From: Pirellula sp.
GTDB lineage: Bacteria > Planctomycetota > Planctomycetia > Pirellulales > PNKZ01
Length of the DNA stretch: 64,000 bases
Assembly (NCBI GenBank): GCA_013822735.1
Contig: PNKZ01000003.1
Location: forward strand, 1-64,000
Direction of reading: 5' to 3'
Positions 10,272 to 18,147 of the stretch are shown in pieces. Made by a program: the position numbers and the translations under genes. How positions within the stretch are numbered: the stretch's first letter is position 1; every line of letters begins with the position of its first letter. Under the pieces are notes generated by a model. The model ran no database searches. It saw only the letters and a list, made by a program, of their open reading frames with translations, and was not told where the DNA came from.

Positions 10272-11384
10272 TTAGCAGCGGTTCGGAGCGGAGCTGACGG
10301 ATGCTCCGACAACCGGCAAGCAACGGCTAACGGCCGTCAGCTTCAATAGTTCTTGGGCGATATTCGTTAAGGGTAGTACTGCGTGAGCGATCCCCGCTTC
10401 GGCGACGGCGCGCGGCATGCCCCAGACGACCGAAGTCGCTTGATCCTGGGCAATGACGGCGCCGCCCGACTGAACGATCGCTTCCGATCCGCGTAAGCCG
10501 TCTTGTCCCATTCCGGTGAGAACGACGCCCAGGCTATTCGCGCCGTAAATCGACGCCGCGGAGCGGAACAACACGTCGACCGCCGGTCGACACGAATTCT
10601 CAGGCGGTGCTTGATTGAGCGCGACGCGCACTTCCGTTCCGCGTCTTACCAGTTCCACATGAAAATCGCCGGGAGCGATCAAAACACGGCCCGGCTCCAG
10701 ACGATCGCCGACTTGGGCTTCGCTCACCCGCAGGGCGCATTCTTGATTTAAGCGATTCGCCAGATGCTGGGTAAATAGCGGAGGCATATGCTGCACGACG
10801 ACGATCGGCACCGGAAAGTCGGCAGGCAGCGCCGTCAATAGCTTGCTCAGCGCTTGAGGACCTCCCGTCGATGACCCGATGACCGCCACTTCGAAGCAAC
10901 GCGGACCCGTAGCGGAAGGCTTGAGCGGTCGGGCGACGCCGGAAGCAGCAGCAGGCAATTTCGGTACGGCGACTCGCGGTGCACAAAGCGCCCTAATCTT
11001 GGGGAGCAACTGCTCACGAACGCTCTGAATTCCCGCGGCCACGCTCCCGACGTTCGCCGGCTTCGCGACGTAGTCCGATGCTCCCAGCGCCAAAGCGTCG
11101 AGCGTCTCGGCGGCGCCGCGCGCCGTAAGCGTGCTAAACATGATCACGGGGAGCTTAGGATACGTCTTGCGCAGTTCGCGCAACGTTTCCAAGCCGTCGA
11201 GTTCGGGCATTTCGACGTCGAGCGTTACCAAGTCGGGATTGATTTGCGGCAACTTCGCCAGCGCAATGCGGCCGTTTGGCGCAATACCCGCCACTTCGAT
11301 TCCCGGCTCCTGACTAAGAATGTCGGTCAGCAGCCGGCGAATAACGACGGAATCATCAACGATAAGTATGCGAATCTTGTTCAT
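10272..11384 (-). CDS. cheB: CheB: chemotaxis response regulator protein-glutamate methylesterase
   Basis: About 370 residues from the ATG at 11384 (an upstream in-frame ATG at 11429 adds 15 unlikely residues). The N-terminal receiver has the acidic pair D10/D11 (LIVDDS) and the phosphoacceptor D56 (TLDVEMPELDG), then a linker and a methylesterase domain with GSSTGGPQAL (Ser), VVVQHMPP (His) and GMGQDGLRG (Asp). Phosphorylated CheB demethylates and deamidates chemoreceptors. It follows the truncated cheY with a 34-base gap. Standard length and motifs; nothing broken in this gene. Confidence 0.95.
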   Translation of the reverse strand: MNKIRILIVDDSVVIRRLLTDILSQEPGIEVAGIAPNGRIALAKLPQINPDLVTLDVEMPELDGLETLRELRKTYPKLPVIMFSTLTARGAAETLDALALGASDYVAKPANVGSVAAGIQSVREQLLPKIRALCAPRVAVPKLPAAASGVARPLKPSATGPRCFEVAVIGSSTGGPQALSKLLTALPADFPVPIVVVQHMPPLFTQHLANRLNQECALRVSEAQVGDRLEPGRVLIAPGDFHVELVRRGTEVRVALNQAPPENSCRPAVDVLFRSAASIYGANSLGVVLTGMGQDGLRGSEAIVQSGGAVIAQDQATSVVWGMPRAVAEAGIAHAVLPLTNIAQELLKLTAVSRCLPVVGASVSSAPNRC

Positions 11385-11418
11385 GATGGAAGCCGGTGAA
11401 GGGCGCAGCCCGATCCCG

Positions 11419-11694
11419 TTAGCGTACAACTCCGACGAGCCGAAGCTTGTCCACGAGGCTTTCTTTCTGAAACGGCTTCATCAGGTATTCGTCGGCGCCG
11501 GCCGTCAGTGCACGGAGCATCTGATCGGTTTCGGTTTCCGTGGTGACCATGAGCACCGGGAGGCCCTTGTAGCGTGCGTCGCGACGCACGGCCTTGATGA
11601 ATTCCAAGCCGTCCATCTCCGGCATATTCCAATCGACCAGGACGACGTCGGGCACCTCGCCCACGGCGAGTTGGGCCAGTCGAGCCACGAAAAG
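11419..11694 (-). pseudogene. cheY: Truncated CheY-type receiver, 5' end replaced by tRNA-Gln
   Basis: The frame encodes the C-terminal two thirds of a CheY-like receiver: PDVVLVDWNMPEMDG (phosphoacceptor Asp), PVLMVTTETE (Thr switch) and ADEYLMKPF (conserved Lys). The acidic-pocket DDS segment and first helix, about 40 residues, are missing: going upstream, homology stops at ARLAQLAVGEVPD and the sequence becomes the 3' end of a tRNA-Gln gene two bases beyond 11694. The open frame continues into the tRNA (ATG at 11760) but that is not coding; a GTG at 11688 could give an 89-residue remnant. A receiver without the acidic pair should not be phosphorylated normally. Its sister, cheB, is intact. 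Confidence 0.8.
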
Positions 11695-11695
11695 G

Positions 11696-11770
11696 TTCCG
11701 GGGGTTGGAATCGAACCAACGGTTTCCTGGTTCAGAGCCAGGCGTCACTACCAACAGCAACTGCCCCGGA
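11696..11770 (-). tRNA. tRNA-Gln (anticodon CTG)
   Basis: 75 nt. Acceptor TCCGGGG/CCCCGGA, T arm GTTGG TTCGATT CCAAC, anticodon loop CTCTGAA between CCTGG/CCAGG gives CTG. CCA is not encoded (A, then CCTTTT). It is the last gene of the array and directly abuts the truncated cheY. Confidence 0.93.
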
Positions 11771-11785
11771 GTGAATAAGAACGAG

Positions 11786-11856
11786 TTCGGGGAGAAGGAT
11801 TTGAACCTCCATCACCTGGTTCAAAGCCAGGCAGCCTACCGTTAGCCGATCCCCGA
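11786..11856 (-). tRNA. tRNA-Gln (anticodon TTG)
   Basis: 71 nt. Acceptor TCGGGGA/TCCCCGA, anticodon loop CTTTGAA on the same CCTGG/CCAGG stem as the neighbouring tRNA-Gln(CTG). The two differ widely elsewhere, so this is not a simple recent duplication. No encoded CCA. Confidence 0.93.
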
Positions 11857-11870
11857 GTGCGTGCTTGTGA

Positions 11871-11943
11871 AGTGCCCTGCGGGAATTGAACCCGCCTGTC
11901 CGGTGTGGAAGACCGGTGCCTCAAGCCGCTCGGCCAAGGGCAC
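11871..11943 (-). tRNA. tRNA-Gly (anticodon TCC)
   Basis: 73 nt. Acceptor GTGCCCT/AGGGCAC, T arm GCGGG/CCCGC, anticodon loop CTTCCAC gives TCC. Discriminator base reads T. No encoded CCA. Confidence 0.9.
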
Positions 11944-11949
11944 ATGAAG

Positions 11950-12024
11950 CTGCGGCGGCAGGAATCGAACCTGCGAAATGACGTTTAACAGACGCCCGCC
12001 CGTACCAGCACGGGCACCACCGCA
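11950..12024 (-). tRNA. tRNA-Asn (anticodon GTT)
   Basis: 75 nt. Acceptor TGCGGTG/CGCCGCA with one G-T pair, anticodon stem GGCGT/ACGTC around loop CTGTTAA, T arm GCAGG/CCTGC. The discriminator reads G, as expected for tRNA-Asn. Confidence 0.9.
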
Positions 12025-12033
12025 ATAACGAGG

Positions 12034-12107
12034 TCGGCGTGGTCGGATTTGAACCGACGATCTCCGGTTCCCGAAACCGGCGGATTCCCAAACTTTCCCA
12101 CACACCG
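12034..12107 (-). tRNA. tRNA-Pro (anticodon CGG)
   Basis: 74 nt. Acceptor CGGTGTG/CACGCCG beginning with the C typical of tRNA-Pro, anticodon loop TTCGGGA on CCGGT/ACCGG, T arm GTCGG/CCGAC. No encoded CCA. Confidence 0.9.
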
Positions 12108-12115
12108 AAACAAAG

Positions 12116-12186
12116 AGCACCCGGCGGGAATTGAACCCGCACCTCCGCCGTGGCATAGCGGTACGCTGCCGTTACATCACGGGCGC
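12116..12186 (-). tRNA. tRNA-Gly (anticodon GCC)
   Basis: 71 nt. Acceptor GCGCCCG/CGGGTGC, anticodon stem CCGCT/GGCGG with loop ATGCCAC, T arm GCGGG/CCCGC. Assigned after testing alternative stem registers; only this one gives five pairs and T at position 33. Confidence 0.85.
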
Positions 12187-12235
12187 TCAAAAAAAACGTG
12201 CCGAATTGTCAAAGATCACATGCGCGCAAATTCAG

Positions 12236-12307
12236 AGCACCGGGAGGGAATCGAACCCTCGTTGCCGCATTACGGGTGCGGAGTCGTGGCCGCTGGACCA
12301 CCAGTGC
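12236..12307 (-). tRNA. tRNA-Thr (anticodon CGT) with C33
   Basis: 72 nt. Acceptor GCACTGG/CCGGTGC, anticodon stem CCGCA/TGCGG, loop CCCGTAA, T arm GAGGG/CCCTC. The stem is perfect, so the register is firm, yet position 33 is C instead of the near-universal T (U-turn base). Confidence 0.85.
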
Positions 12308-12336
12308 GTTTCGTACTTCCATCGTTCGCGGTTCAG

Positions 12337-12409
12337 TGGGACCAGAAGGACTTGAACCTTCACTCTCCCGGTTAAGAGCCGGGTGTGCTGCCGCTAACAC
12401 CTTGATCCC
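12337..12409 (-). tRNA. tRNA-Lys (anticodon CTT)
   Basis: 73 nt. Acceptor GGGATCA/TGGTCCC, anticodon loop CTCTTAA on CCCGG/CCGGG, T arm GAAGG/CCTTC. The discriminator A is followed by CTG, a trailer shared by several genes of the array. Confidence 0.93.
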
Positions 12410-12449
12410 GTCGTTCGTGTTGTCTGCATCTCCATGCCTGCGCGCAGAG

Positions 12450-12521
12450 TGGGCGCGGAGGGAGTCGAACCCTCGTCTCGTTCTTATAAGGAACACGCTC
12501 TGACCGTTGAGCTACGCGCCG
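12450..12521 (-). tRNA. tRNA-Ile (anticodon TAT)
   Basis: 72 nt. D arm GCTC/GAGC, anticodon stem TGTTC/GAACG with loop CTTATAA, T arm GAGGG/CCCTC; acceptor pairs 2-7 are good but pair 1 is C-C. The TAT anticodon reads AUA directly; most bacteria use a lysidine-modified CAT tRNA for that codon instead. Confidence 0.85.
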
Positions 12522-12540
12522 TGCCGTGCGTGGCGGTCAG

Positions 12541-12612
12541 TGAGGTCGAAGGGAGTCGAACCCTTACCATTCCGCTTAAAAGGCGGAAGCGCTACCGTTA
12601 CGCCACGACCTC
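12541..12612 (-). tRNA. tRNA-Lys (anticodon TTT)
   Basis: 72 nt. Perfect acceptor GAGGTCG/CGACCTC, anticodon loop CTTTTAA on TCCGC/GCGGA, T arm AAGGG/CCCTT, trailer A-CTG. Confidence 0.93.
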
Positions 12613-12682
12613 AATCGCAGTCGATCGAGGCGTATGCGTTTCAGCGGTTGTGCATCGTGCATGAATTGTCTCCTCGTGTGAG

Positions 12683-12753
12683 TAGTCCGGGATGGAGTCG
12701 AACCATCGCCGACGACATATCAGATCGTTATGCTTCCGTTACAACACCGGACA
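12683..12753 (-). tRNA. tRNA-Ile (anticodon GAT), imperfect
   Basis: 71 nt. Anticodon stem ACGAT/GTCGT with loop CTGATAT, T arm GATGG/CCATC. The first acceptor pair is T-T and the D stem (TTGT region) pairs poorly, so this copy may be degenerate. About 70 bases on its array-downstream side hold no tRNA. Confidence 0.75.
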
Positions 12754-12770
12754 ACAACTTGCTCAAACAG

Positions 12771-12841
12771 TCGGGAAGGTCGGACTCGAACCGACTGGCT
12801 CGTGCTCCCAAGGCACGCGGGGCACCATCCCCTTCATCCCG
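12771..12841 (-). tRNA. tRNA-Pro (anticodon TGG)
   Basis: 71 nt. Acceptor CGGGATG/CTTCCCG (one T-T mismatch), anticodon loop CTTGGGA on CGTGC/GCACG, T arm GTCGG/CCGAC. First base C as in tRNA-Pro. Confidence 0.88.
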
Positions 12842-12868
12842 TTTCGTTTTCAATCGCTTCTCATTCAG

Positions 12869-12941
12869 TAGCCCGTAGGGGACTCGAACCCCTGTCTCCG
12901 GCTTGAAAAACCGGCATCCTCAACCGCTAGACGAACAGGCC
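12869..12941 (-). tRNA. tRNA-Glu (anticodon TTC)
   Basis: 73 nt. Acceptor GGCCTGT/ACGGGCT, anticodon stem CCGGT/GCCGG with loop TTTTCAA, T arm GGGG/CCCC, trailer A-CTG. Confidence 0.9.
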
Positions 12942-12983
12942 GCGTCAAACATTCTTCTCTCTCGGCGCGTACGCCGAGCACAG

Positions 12984-13055
12984 TGGGTCAGGAGGCGCTC
13001 GAATCCTCGTCTCCGGGTTTTCAGCCCGGCGCTAAGCCGTCTCAGCTACCAACCC
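12984..13055 (-). tRNA. tRNA-Phe (anticodon GAA)
   Basis: 72 nt. Acceptor GGGTTGG/CTGACCC, anticodon loop CTGAAAA on CCGGG/CCCGG. The T stem GAGGA/GCCTC has one mismatch. First gene in the transcription direction of the array. Confidence 0.88.
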
Positions 13056-13100
13056 GACTCACGAACCTTCTTGATCTCTCCGTAGAAACGCAGCAACGAA

Positions 13101-13132
13101 AAAAGCCCGGCGTCGCGTGACACCGGGCTTTT
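13101..13132. terminator. Strong bidirectional terminator-like hairpin upstream of the tRNA array
   Basis: Ten-base perfect inverted repeat AAAAGCCCGG / CCGGGCTTTT around a 12-base loop, with a T run after the stem on either strand (six T on the minus strand). It sits 45 bases before the first tRNA, so it could isolate the array from readthrough or act in its leader. No convincing promoter is visible between it and tRNA-Phe. Confidence 0.6.
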
Positions 13133-13920
13133 GTAAGCCGTCATCGGGCATGGTTGGCCCGGCGTCACATGCGCAGCGGATACGCGGTATGCGTATTCAC
13201 CGACCGTTCTTGGACGAACGGCGCGGGGATGCTACCTCGCAATCCTCGTTGGCTATCTAAGTTTGTATGTATGGAAGACATGGCTCTCTCGTTCGGCTGC
13301 GTCGTTACGGTCGTACTAATCGGATGCCGGCACCGCACCATGCGGCTTCGCCGCCGTCCGTACAAAGAGAGATGCGCTTGAGCGGTGATTTGTTCGCAGG
13401 AAATCCGAAAAATTGTTCGCGTAGCTAACTCAATGACGGACTGGCAAGCGTTAGGCTTACACGCGTGCCATAATGTCCGGGACGTGCTGATGATCGCCGT
13501 CGCCCGTTCTCAATTCCCTAGACAAGAGTCCTCATGTCGGATCATCCCCTGGCTACCACTCGGCTCGTCGTGGTCTTCTGAGGTCGACGGATCGTACAGT
13601 CGCGGGGGACCGACGTGCTAGATCGTTACAAATGTCAAGTCGCTCGCCCAGCGATTCACATCTATCACCACCCCCCTTTTCACGAACCACCGAGTCCAGC
13701 GAAGCCATGATCTACATCACCATGATCGCACTCATGTCACGACAACTCGCTCTACGAACCTCATTTGAAGACAGGCTCTCAGAAGCGTGCCGCGTGACGC
13801 TTGCTAGCGCCCGCTAATGACCTTTCGACCATGAGTCGCTCGTCCGTATCGTTGACGTATGTGAGTAACCACTGCCACCGTTCAGAGAATCCGACCTCGC
13901 ACCACTCCAAACCTTGCAAC
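13133..13920. other. Gene-free stretch between tRNA array and defence operon
   Basis: About 790 bases with only short, unconvincing frames. No tRNA, CRISPR repeat or recognisable protein fragment was seen. It contains a second copy of the short motif CCCGGCGTC found in the terminator hairpin loop. The composition becomes more AT-rich towards the right. This is a plausible location for the left island boundary, but no direct repeat matching the tRNA-Val end was found. Confidence 0.5.
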
Positions 13921-15240
13921 TCATCTGACACTCTTAGCCGGGTTAAGCAGCCGAGCGATTTTTACTGCAACGCAGTGTATGGCACGCTCAGATTTCGCCC
14001 CGGAGCATGACTTCTCGCCAATCACAAATGCTTGCAATTGTCGAGGGAATCGCTCTGACACACCCATTGGAATTGGCAGATTCAATAGGCTACCGTGACT
14101 GATGTAACTCGCACCGGTTCCTCGCTCTATTAGCGGCTTTGTCCAATCAAGCGAAAGCATAACGCGAAGTGCGAACCGCAACCTAACTGCGTTACTAATT
14201 GCATTAGGACGAATCAAAAGCACACAGTCGCTGCAAGCCATACCGTCGATTCCAATGCCACGTCCTGCTGAGCGGCTGGAGTTTCTTCCGACGCGTGACA
14301 TCAAGATATCTCCGCGCTGCACGCGACGATTCGGGCTAATGAACTTAGCCTTACTATGCCGTTTAGAGGCATGCCAAAAACCATTTGAGTAATCGGTAGA
14401 ATGCACGGCGCAACGCGGACCTCTGGGTGAAGCAATGTCGCCGCGAATGACCTCCGCCAAGTCAGACAGTTTCTTCCACTTCAAATATTCGTGCTTGCTT
14501 AGAAGGTCGAGCTTTGCGCACGCACTCACAAATCCGAAATCAAGGCGCGTTGATCGGCAATCCGCCAAAGGCACTTTCAATTGCTCTGGTTCGTGCAAAT
14601 CGTGATTGAGCAACGTAATCTTCTTTTGGCCGACTCCTTTGTCAAACACCACAAGATACATCCGCGACTCAACCGTTGGAAAACTTCGTGGCGGCAGTTC
14701 GTGCACAAAACGAATTGCTCCCTTAGAGAACAATTGACTGCGAAACCAATGGAGACTATCTGCCATCACAACAGAGCATGGAACGACAGCAAGCAATCGG
14801 CCGTTCGGTGAAAGCAAGTCAATTGCCCGACTCATGAAAGCGGCTTCGAGTGGGACATAACGAAGGCCGGTTCGTGAGTTGCAGAATTCCTTAGAACACT
14901 CAATTGGATACAACATTCCTTTCGTAGCTGCGAAAGGGGGGTTCATTACGACGCAGTCAAATCGCGGAAGACGAGGTCGAGTTGACCACGATAAGAAGTC
15001 CGCATGTATTAAGTTGGTGCCCGTGGGAAGCAAATCGCCCAAACCCCGCGAGACGGCGTCGATTGCTTCCCGGTCAGAATCTACGCAAAACACTCTTGCT
15101 CGTTTGCTGTCAAGCCGGCTCAAAAGCGGCGCAATAAGATTGCCCGCGCCTACTGCGGGATCGAGCAGCGAACGTATGCCACGTGGCGCATGACGAGAGA
15201 GCGCGAGAGCAACATCGTAAGGTGTGTCATGCCTCTTCAC
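13921..15240 (-). CDS. N6-adenine DNA methyltransferase
   Basis: 439-residue class I methyltransferase. Motif I LLDPAVGAGNL (about residues 25-35) binds S-adenosylmethionine, and NPPF (100-103) in DCVVMNPPF is the catalytic motif of adenine-N6 enzymes. The C-terminal region (from about residue 260) carries stretches like a type I/IIG specificity domain (VIRGD, YISHGSLLNLPIP), so it may recognise its own target. Its start overlaps the previous gene by four bases (ATGA), making it the last gene of a tight five-gene operon. Sequence is more AT-rich than the flanking chromosome. Could act as self-marking partner of the operon or as an orphan modification enzyme. Confidence 0.8.
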   Translation of the reverse strand: MKRHDTPYDVALALSRHAPRGIRSLLDPAVGAGNLIAPLLSRLDSKRARVFCVDSDREAIDAVSRGLGDLLPTGTNLIHADFLSWSTRPRLPRFDCVVMNPPFAATKGMLYPIECSKEFCNSRTGLRYVPLEAAFMSRAIDLLSPNGRLLAVVPCSVVMADSLHWFRSQLFSKGAIRFVHELPPRSFPTVESRMYLVVFDKGVGQKKITLLNHDLHEPEQLKVPLADCRSTRLDFGFVSACAKLDLLSKHEYLKWKKLSDLAEVIRGDIASPRGPRCAVHSTDYSNGFWHASKRHSKAKFISPNRRVQRGDILMSRVGRNSSRSAGRGIGIDGMACSDCVLLIRPNAISNAVRLRFALRVMLSLDWTKPLIERGTGASYISHGSLLNLPIPMGVSERFPRQLQAFVIGEKSCSGAKSERAIHCVAVKIARLLNPAKSVR

Positions 15241-16151
15241 GGTGCTACCTGAAACTCTTCAACAGTGAATAGATGCCAATGGCCGACCTCGCTACTTCGG
15301 CCCTTAGTGCGCCGCGGATGATCATAGATTATGCCGACGTCGTTGTGCGTGGCGGCAAATAATGCCACACCGATCCCGTGGGGCTTTGTTCCAATAGGTG
15401 CCAACGTCAACCGTTCTCCAGCTTCGAGTCCCTCGTAGACCTCGCTCAATAGCTCGACCACGGCCAATGGGTTCTCAGCACCACAGAAATGAACGCCGCC
15501 TCGGACGTTGTGTTCGCGAACGACGGAAATGTTGTTGGCCATTGCGTCCATTTCCCATCCTGGTTTGAACGCTGGTACGCCTATCGCTACTGAGGCCTTA
15601 GCCGGGCTAACCATTTGAAGTTCCTCAAATGCGCGGCGCAGGCGAGCATCTTCGTAGCCCAAAAAGAACACGCTTCGAACCGGCTTGCGATCGCTCAGCA
15701 GCAAGGCACTCCCTGGTATGGCACGATAACCGGGAACTTCGCCGGACAACTCAAAGTCTCGCTGTCTTAAAAGCACACTACGCTGCGGACGATGATAATT
15801 CTTCGGCTCGACATAAATAATGTCGATCTCGGACTGTCCTAGATCACGTAACGCTTTGCAGCAAAGTACAATTTCGGCGAGACCAAGAGTCGTTGCTTCA
15901 AGCAACACTCGTCCTCCAACACATGCCCGCAGCGAGTCAGCTAACTCGTCGACTAATACGACATTTGTGTCGATATCAACTTTTAGATCGTCCGGTCTGT
16001 AGCGGATTGATCTCATGGATGTCGTGCGTGTTGCAACCTCTTGCAATACGGCAGTACCACGATCGTCAATTGCGTCGCCATGAAGCACTAAATGCCAGTT
16101 CTGCCAAGTCAACTCGCCGGCGTTATTGCCTTCTTGTAGCCCCAGTTTCAT
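15237..16151 (-). CDS. Uncharacterised operon partner, possibly Rossmann-like
   Basis: 304 residues, not recognised as a named family. It contains alternating hydrophobic strands and helices (VVLVDELADSL, IDIIYVEPKNYH, SVFFLGYEDARLRRAFEEL) and a conserved-looking C-terminal stretch (LAPIGTKPHGIGVALFA, then VGIIYDHPRR). This resembles nucleotide- or effector-binding Rossmann-like proteins of conflict systems, but that is an impression. It overlaps the ATPase gene upstream (4 bases) and the methyltransferase downstream (4 bases), so it is translationally coupled to both. Confidence 0.6.
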   Translation of the reverse strand: MKLGLQEGNNAGELTWQNWHLVLHGDAIDDRGTAVLQEVATRTTSMRSIRYRPDDLKVDIDTNVVLVDELADSLRACVGGRVLLEATTLGLAEIVLCCKALRDLGQSEIDIIYVEPKNYHRPQRSVLLRQRDFELSGEVPGYRAIPGSALLLSDRKPVRSVFFLGYEDARLRRAFEELQMVSPAKASVAIGVPAFKPGWEMDAMANNISVVREHNVRGGVHFCGAENPLAVVELLSEVYEGLEAGERLTLAPIGTKPHGIGVALFAATHNDVGIIYDHPRRTKGRSSEVGHWHLFTVEEFQVAP

Positions 16152-18142
16152 TCTTCTGCCTCTTGCGTCAGATGAGCGAATAGGGGGAGCGGGGCTTCTG
16201 CGAGGTCAACAGACAATCGCCGCTGAAACTCCTTCAAAAGTTTTGCCACGGAGGGATAGTCACCTGAAATTATCGTTCGGATTTCCGCCGGAAGGAGGTC
16301 ATACTTACGCTTCTTGCGATAACTGATGTGGAAGTACGGTGCGTAAATTGGATTCAGTATGTATTCTATTCCTTCGGCACCCGCCACGTCCTTCTTTTTC
16401 GTTCCTTTCTCTTCGAATAACACCGACCACTTCACTGCCTCTAAAAAGAACTGCTTCTCAGAATCGTCTAATTCTGAGTCCCCACCTAAAACCGAAAAGT
16501 GAGTACGTTCGGGTTCGCTCTGAGCCGGACTTTGTTGGGATAGCGAGAGAAGCGAACCAAGTCGAAGCACGAACGTGTGTAGGTTGTTTCCCTGCGCACC
16601 AAAGCTCCGCACTTCGGGGAGAAGGTCGGCGGAGACCTGCCGAGCAGCTTCGGCTTGCATTGCAACGGAAATGGGATCGGCTGCGTCACTAACTCCACGG
16701 TCGCCTCGTGCAAGTGCCTTGTGACACAGTTCAAGAAAGTGCCTCAGGTTTCCACGTGCGAGGTAGCAATAGGTCTCAAAGCCGCTGTAAAATGGACACG
16801 GTCGACCAAGGCCGTCGTAAAGTTGCAGATAACATCCAACAAAGTTGTTGTGAATCCAGTCCGTGGCACCAGTGAACTTATTATCACGTCCCTCACGAAG
16901 CCGAGCCATTTCATCCGCAATTCCCTGCACCGCAAGTGTTTCTCTATAAAGAAGTGCAGGCACCACAACGGATGCCTCGGGCTGTGAATCTAGAACAAAG
17001 CGTTCCAGGGATTGCGATTGTTCGCCGCGCTTTTCCAGCGCCTTCACAACCTTGTCAACCAGTCGACGTTTAAGCGTTGCATCAGTGAACACTTCCTCTG
17101 CCATCTCGCGCTGCGTAACTCCGGGAAATATTGACCGTACGGCCGCGTGCACCTCTCGCACATAGTTGGCCTCCCTTCGCGAGGCGAGTCGAGCACCATC
17201 GCGTAGTTTATCAGCGTCAATAGCCGGAATTTCGACGCTGCCCAGTTTCAGTCGAAGTAGAAAAATCTCAGCGGCGAACACTGGGAACTCGCGATCGAGG
17301 TCAAATTCCTCAAGGTCGAATTCCCGGTAGTCATGAGTATCTGACAACGACTCCGAGCCCGACGTGGCACGGGTCCTAAACCCATTTCTCTTCATTGCAA
17401 GATTGAAGACTAATGGTGGCTCGCTGTGTTTCAGCCACGTATTTACGATACGCTGCTGATATTCAGCAAGGTTCTCAAACTCGTCGATGTAAACGAAGAA
17501 AACGGCTGGCGCAAGTTGCGGCAACTGATTTTTGATCAGCGTGATCAGTCGCTTTAAGAATTCATGACCAGGAAGAAAGAGTGGTGGTGCTACAGATCGA
17601 ACATTGCTTGCCCAGGTCTCAAATGCGGCGAGCCGGTCATCGAGATAGTCCTTCAATTGGTGCGCGACAACAGGTATGTCGTTGCTAAACGGCTTCAATC
17701 GCTCGAAATTGAGTGATGCGATATCGCGTTCGGACAAAAGTCCGCACGCAGAGCGCGCTATACTATCCAGGCTTCGTAAAAGCTCGATTCCAAGAACCAA
17801 GGCAGCCAAGTGACCGAATGCCGAATTCCAAGTGTCGTCAGCCACGCCTCGGTGCTGCATCAAACTTGCGAACTGAGTATCAGACCTCCAATACAAGCCG
17901 ATATGGGAAAGCGCTTCAGGCGGAATTGACGGCCGCGACGGCGAGAAGGTTGATTCATGCGAGAGATATCTCAACAGCATGGTCTTTCCACAGCCACGGC
18001 CACCGATAATCACACGGGGCTTTTTCGTATCGCCGATGGCGAGCTTGCCGAAGAATGGTGGAAGTACATATTCCCTCCAGACGTCATAGCCTATTTCTTC
18101 TGTGCGATTACTCGCCAGAAGTCTATAAATCTGTTCTTGCAT
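16148..18142 (-). CDS. ORC/CDC6-like STAND/AAA ATPase
   Basis: 664 residues. Walker A GGRGCGKT at residues 47-54 close to the N-terminus, Walker B FFVYIDEFENL with D220/E221, and a sensor-like region after it (PLVFNLAMKRNGFRT). The rest is helical and rich in charged residues, with no transmembrane segments. The pattern fits the ORC-CDC6-like ATPases described in bacterial conflict systems, in which such an ATPase senses invasion and licenses an adjacent effector. It starts five bases after the phosphoribosyltransferase-like gene and overlaps the next gene by four bases. Family placement is from motif pattern and context only. Confidence 0.65.
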   Translation of the reverse strand: MQEQIYRLLASNRTEEIGYDVWREYVLPPFFGKLAIGDTKKPRVIIGGRGCGKTMLLRYLSHESTFSPSRPSIPPEALSHIGLYWRSDTQFASLMQHRGVADDTWNSAFGHLAALVLGIELLRSLDSIARSACGLLSERDIASLNFERLKPFSNDIPVVAHQLKDYLDDRLAAFETWASNVRSVAPPLFLPGHEFLKRLITLIKNQLPQLAPAVFFVYIDEFENLAEYQQRIVNTWLKHSEPPLVFNLAMKRNGFRTRATSGSESLSDTHDYREFDLEEFDLDREFPVFAAEIFLLRLKLGSVEIPAIDADKLRDGARLASRREANYVREVHAAVRSIFPGVTQREMAEEVFTDATLKRRLVDKVVKALEKRGEQSQSLERFVLDSQPEASVVVPALLYRETLAVQGIADEMARLREGRDNKFTGATDWIHNNFVGCYLQLYDGLGRPCPFYSGFETYCYLARGNLRHFLELCHKALARGDRGVSDAADPISVAMQAEAARQVSADLLPEVRSFGAQGNNLHTFVLRLGSLLSLSQQSPAQSEPERTHFSVLGGDSELDDSEKQFFLEAVKWSVLFEEKGTKKKDVAGAEGIEYILNPIYAPYFHISYRKKRKYDLLPAEIRTIISGDYPSVAKLLKEFQRRLSVDLAEAPLPLFAHLTQEAEE

Positions 18143-18147
18143 AGCTG

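Noticed and set aside
11419-11760. Full 113-residue CheY-like protein starting at ATG 11760
   Set aside because: The first 22 codons are the tRNA-Gln gene translated; the real receiver N-terminus is absent.
13165-13817. Short frames in the gap right of the tRNA array, examined for the missing cheY start
   Set aside because: None contains a receiver-type DDS motif or other recognisable sequence.
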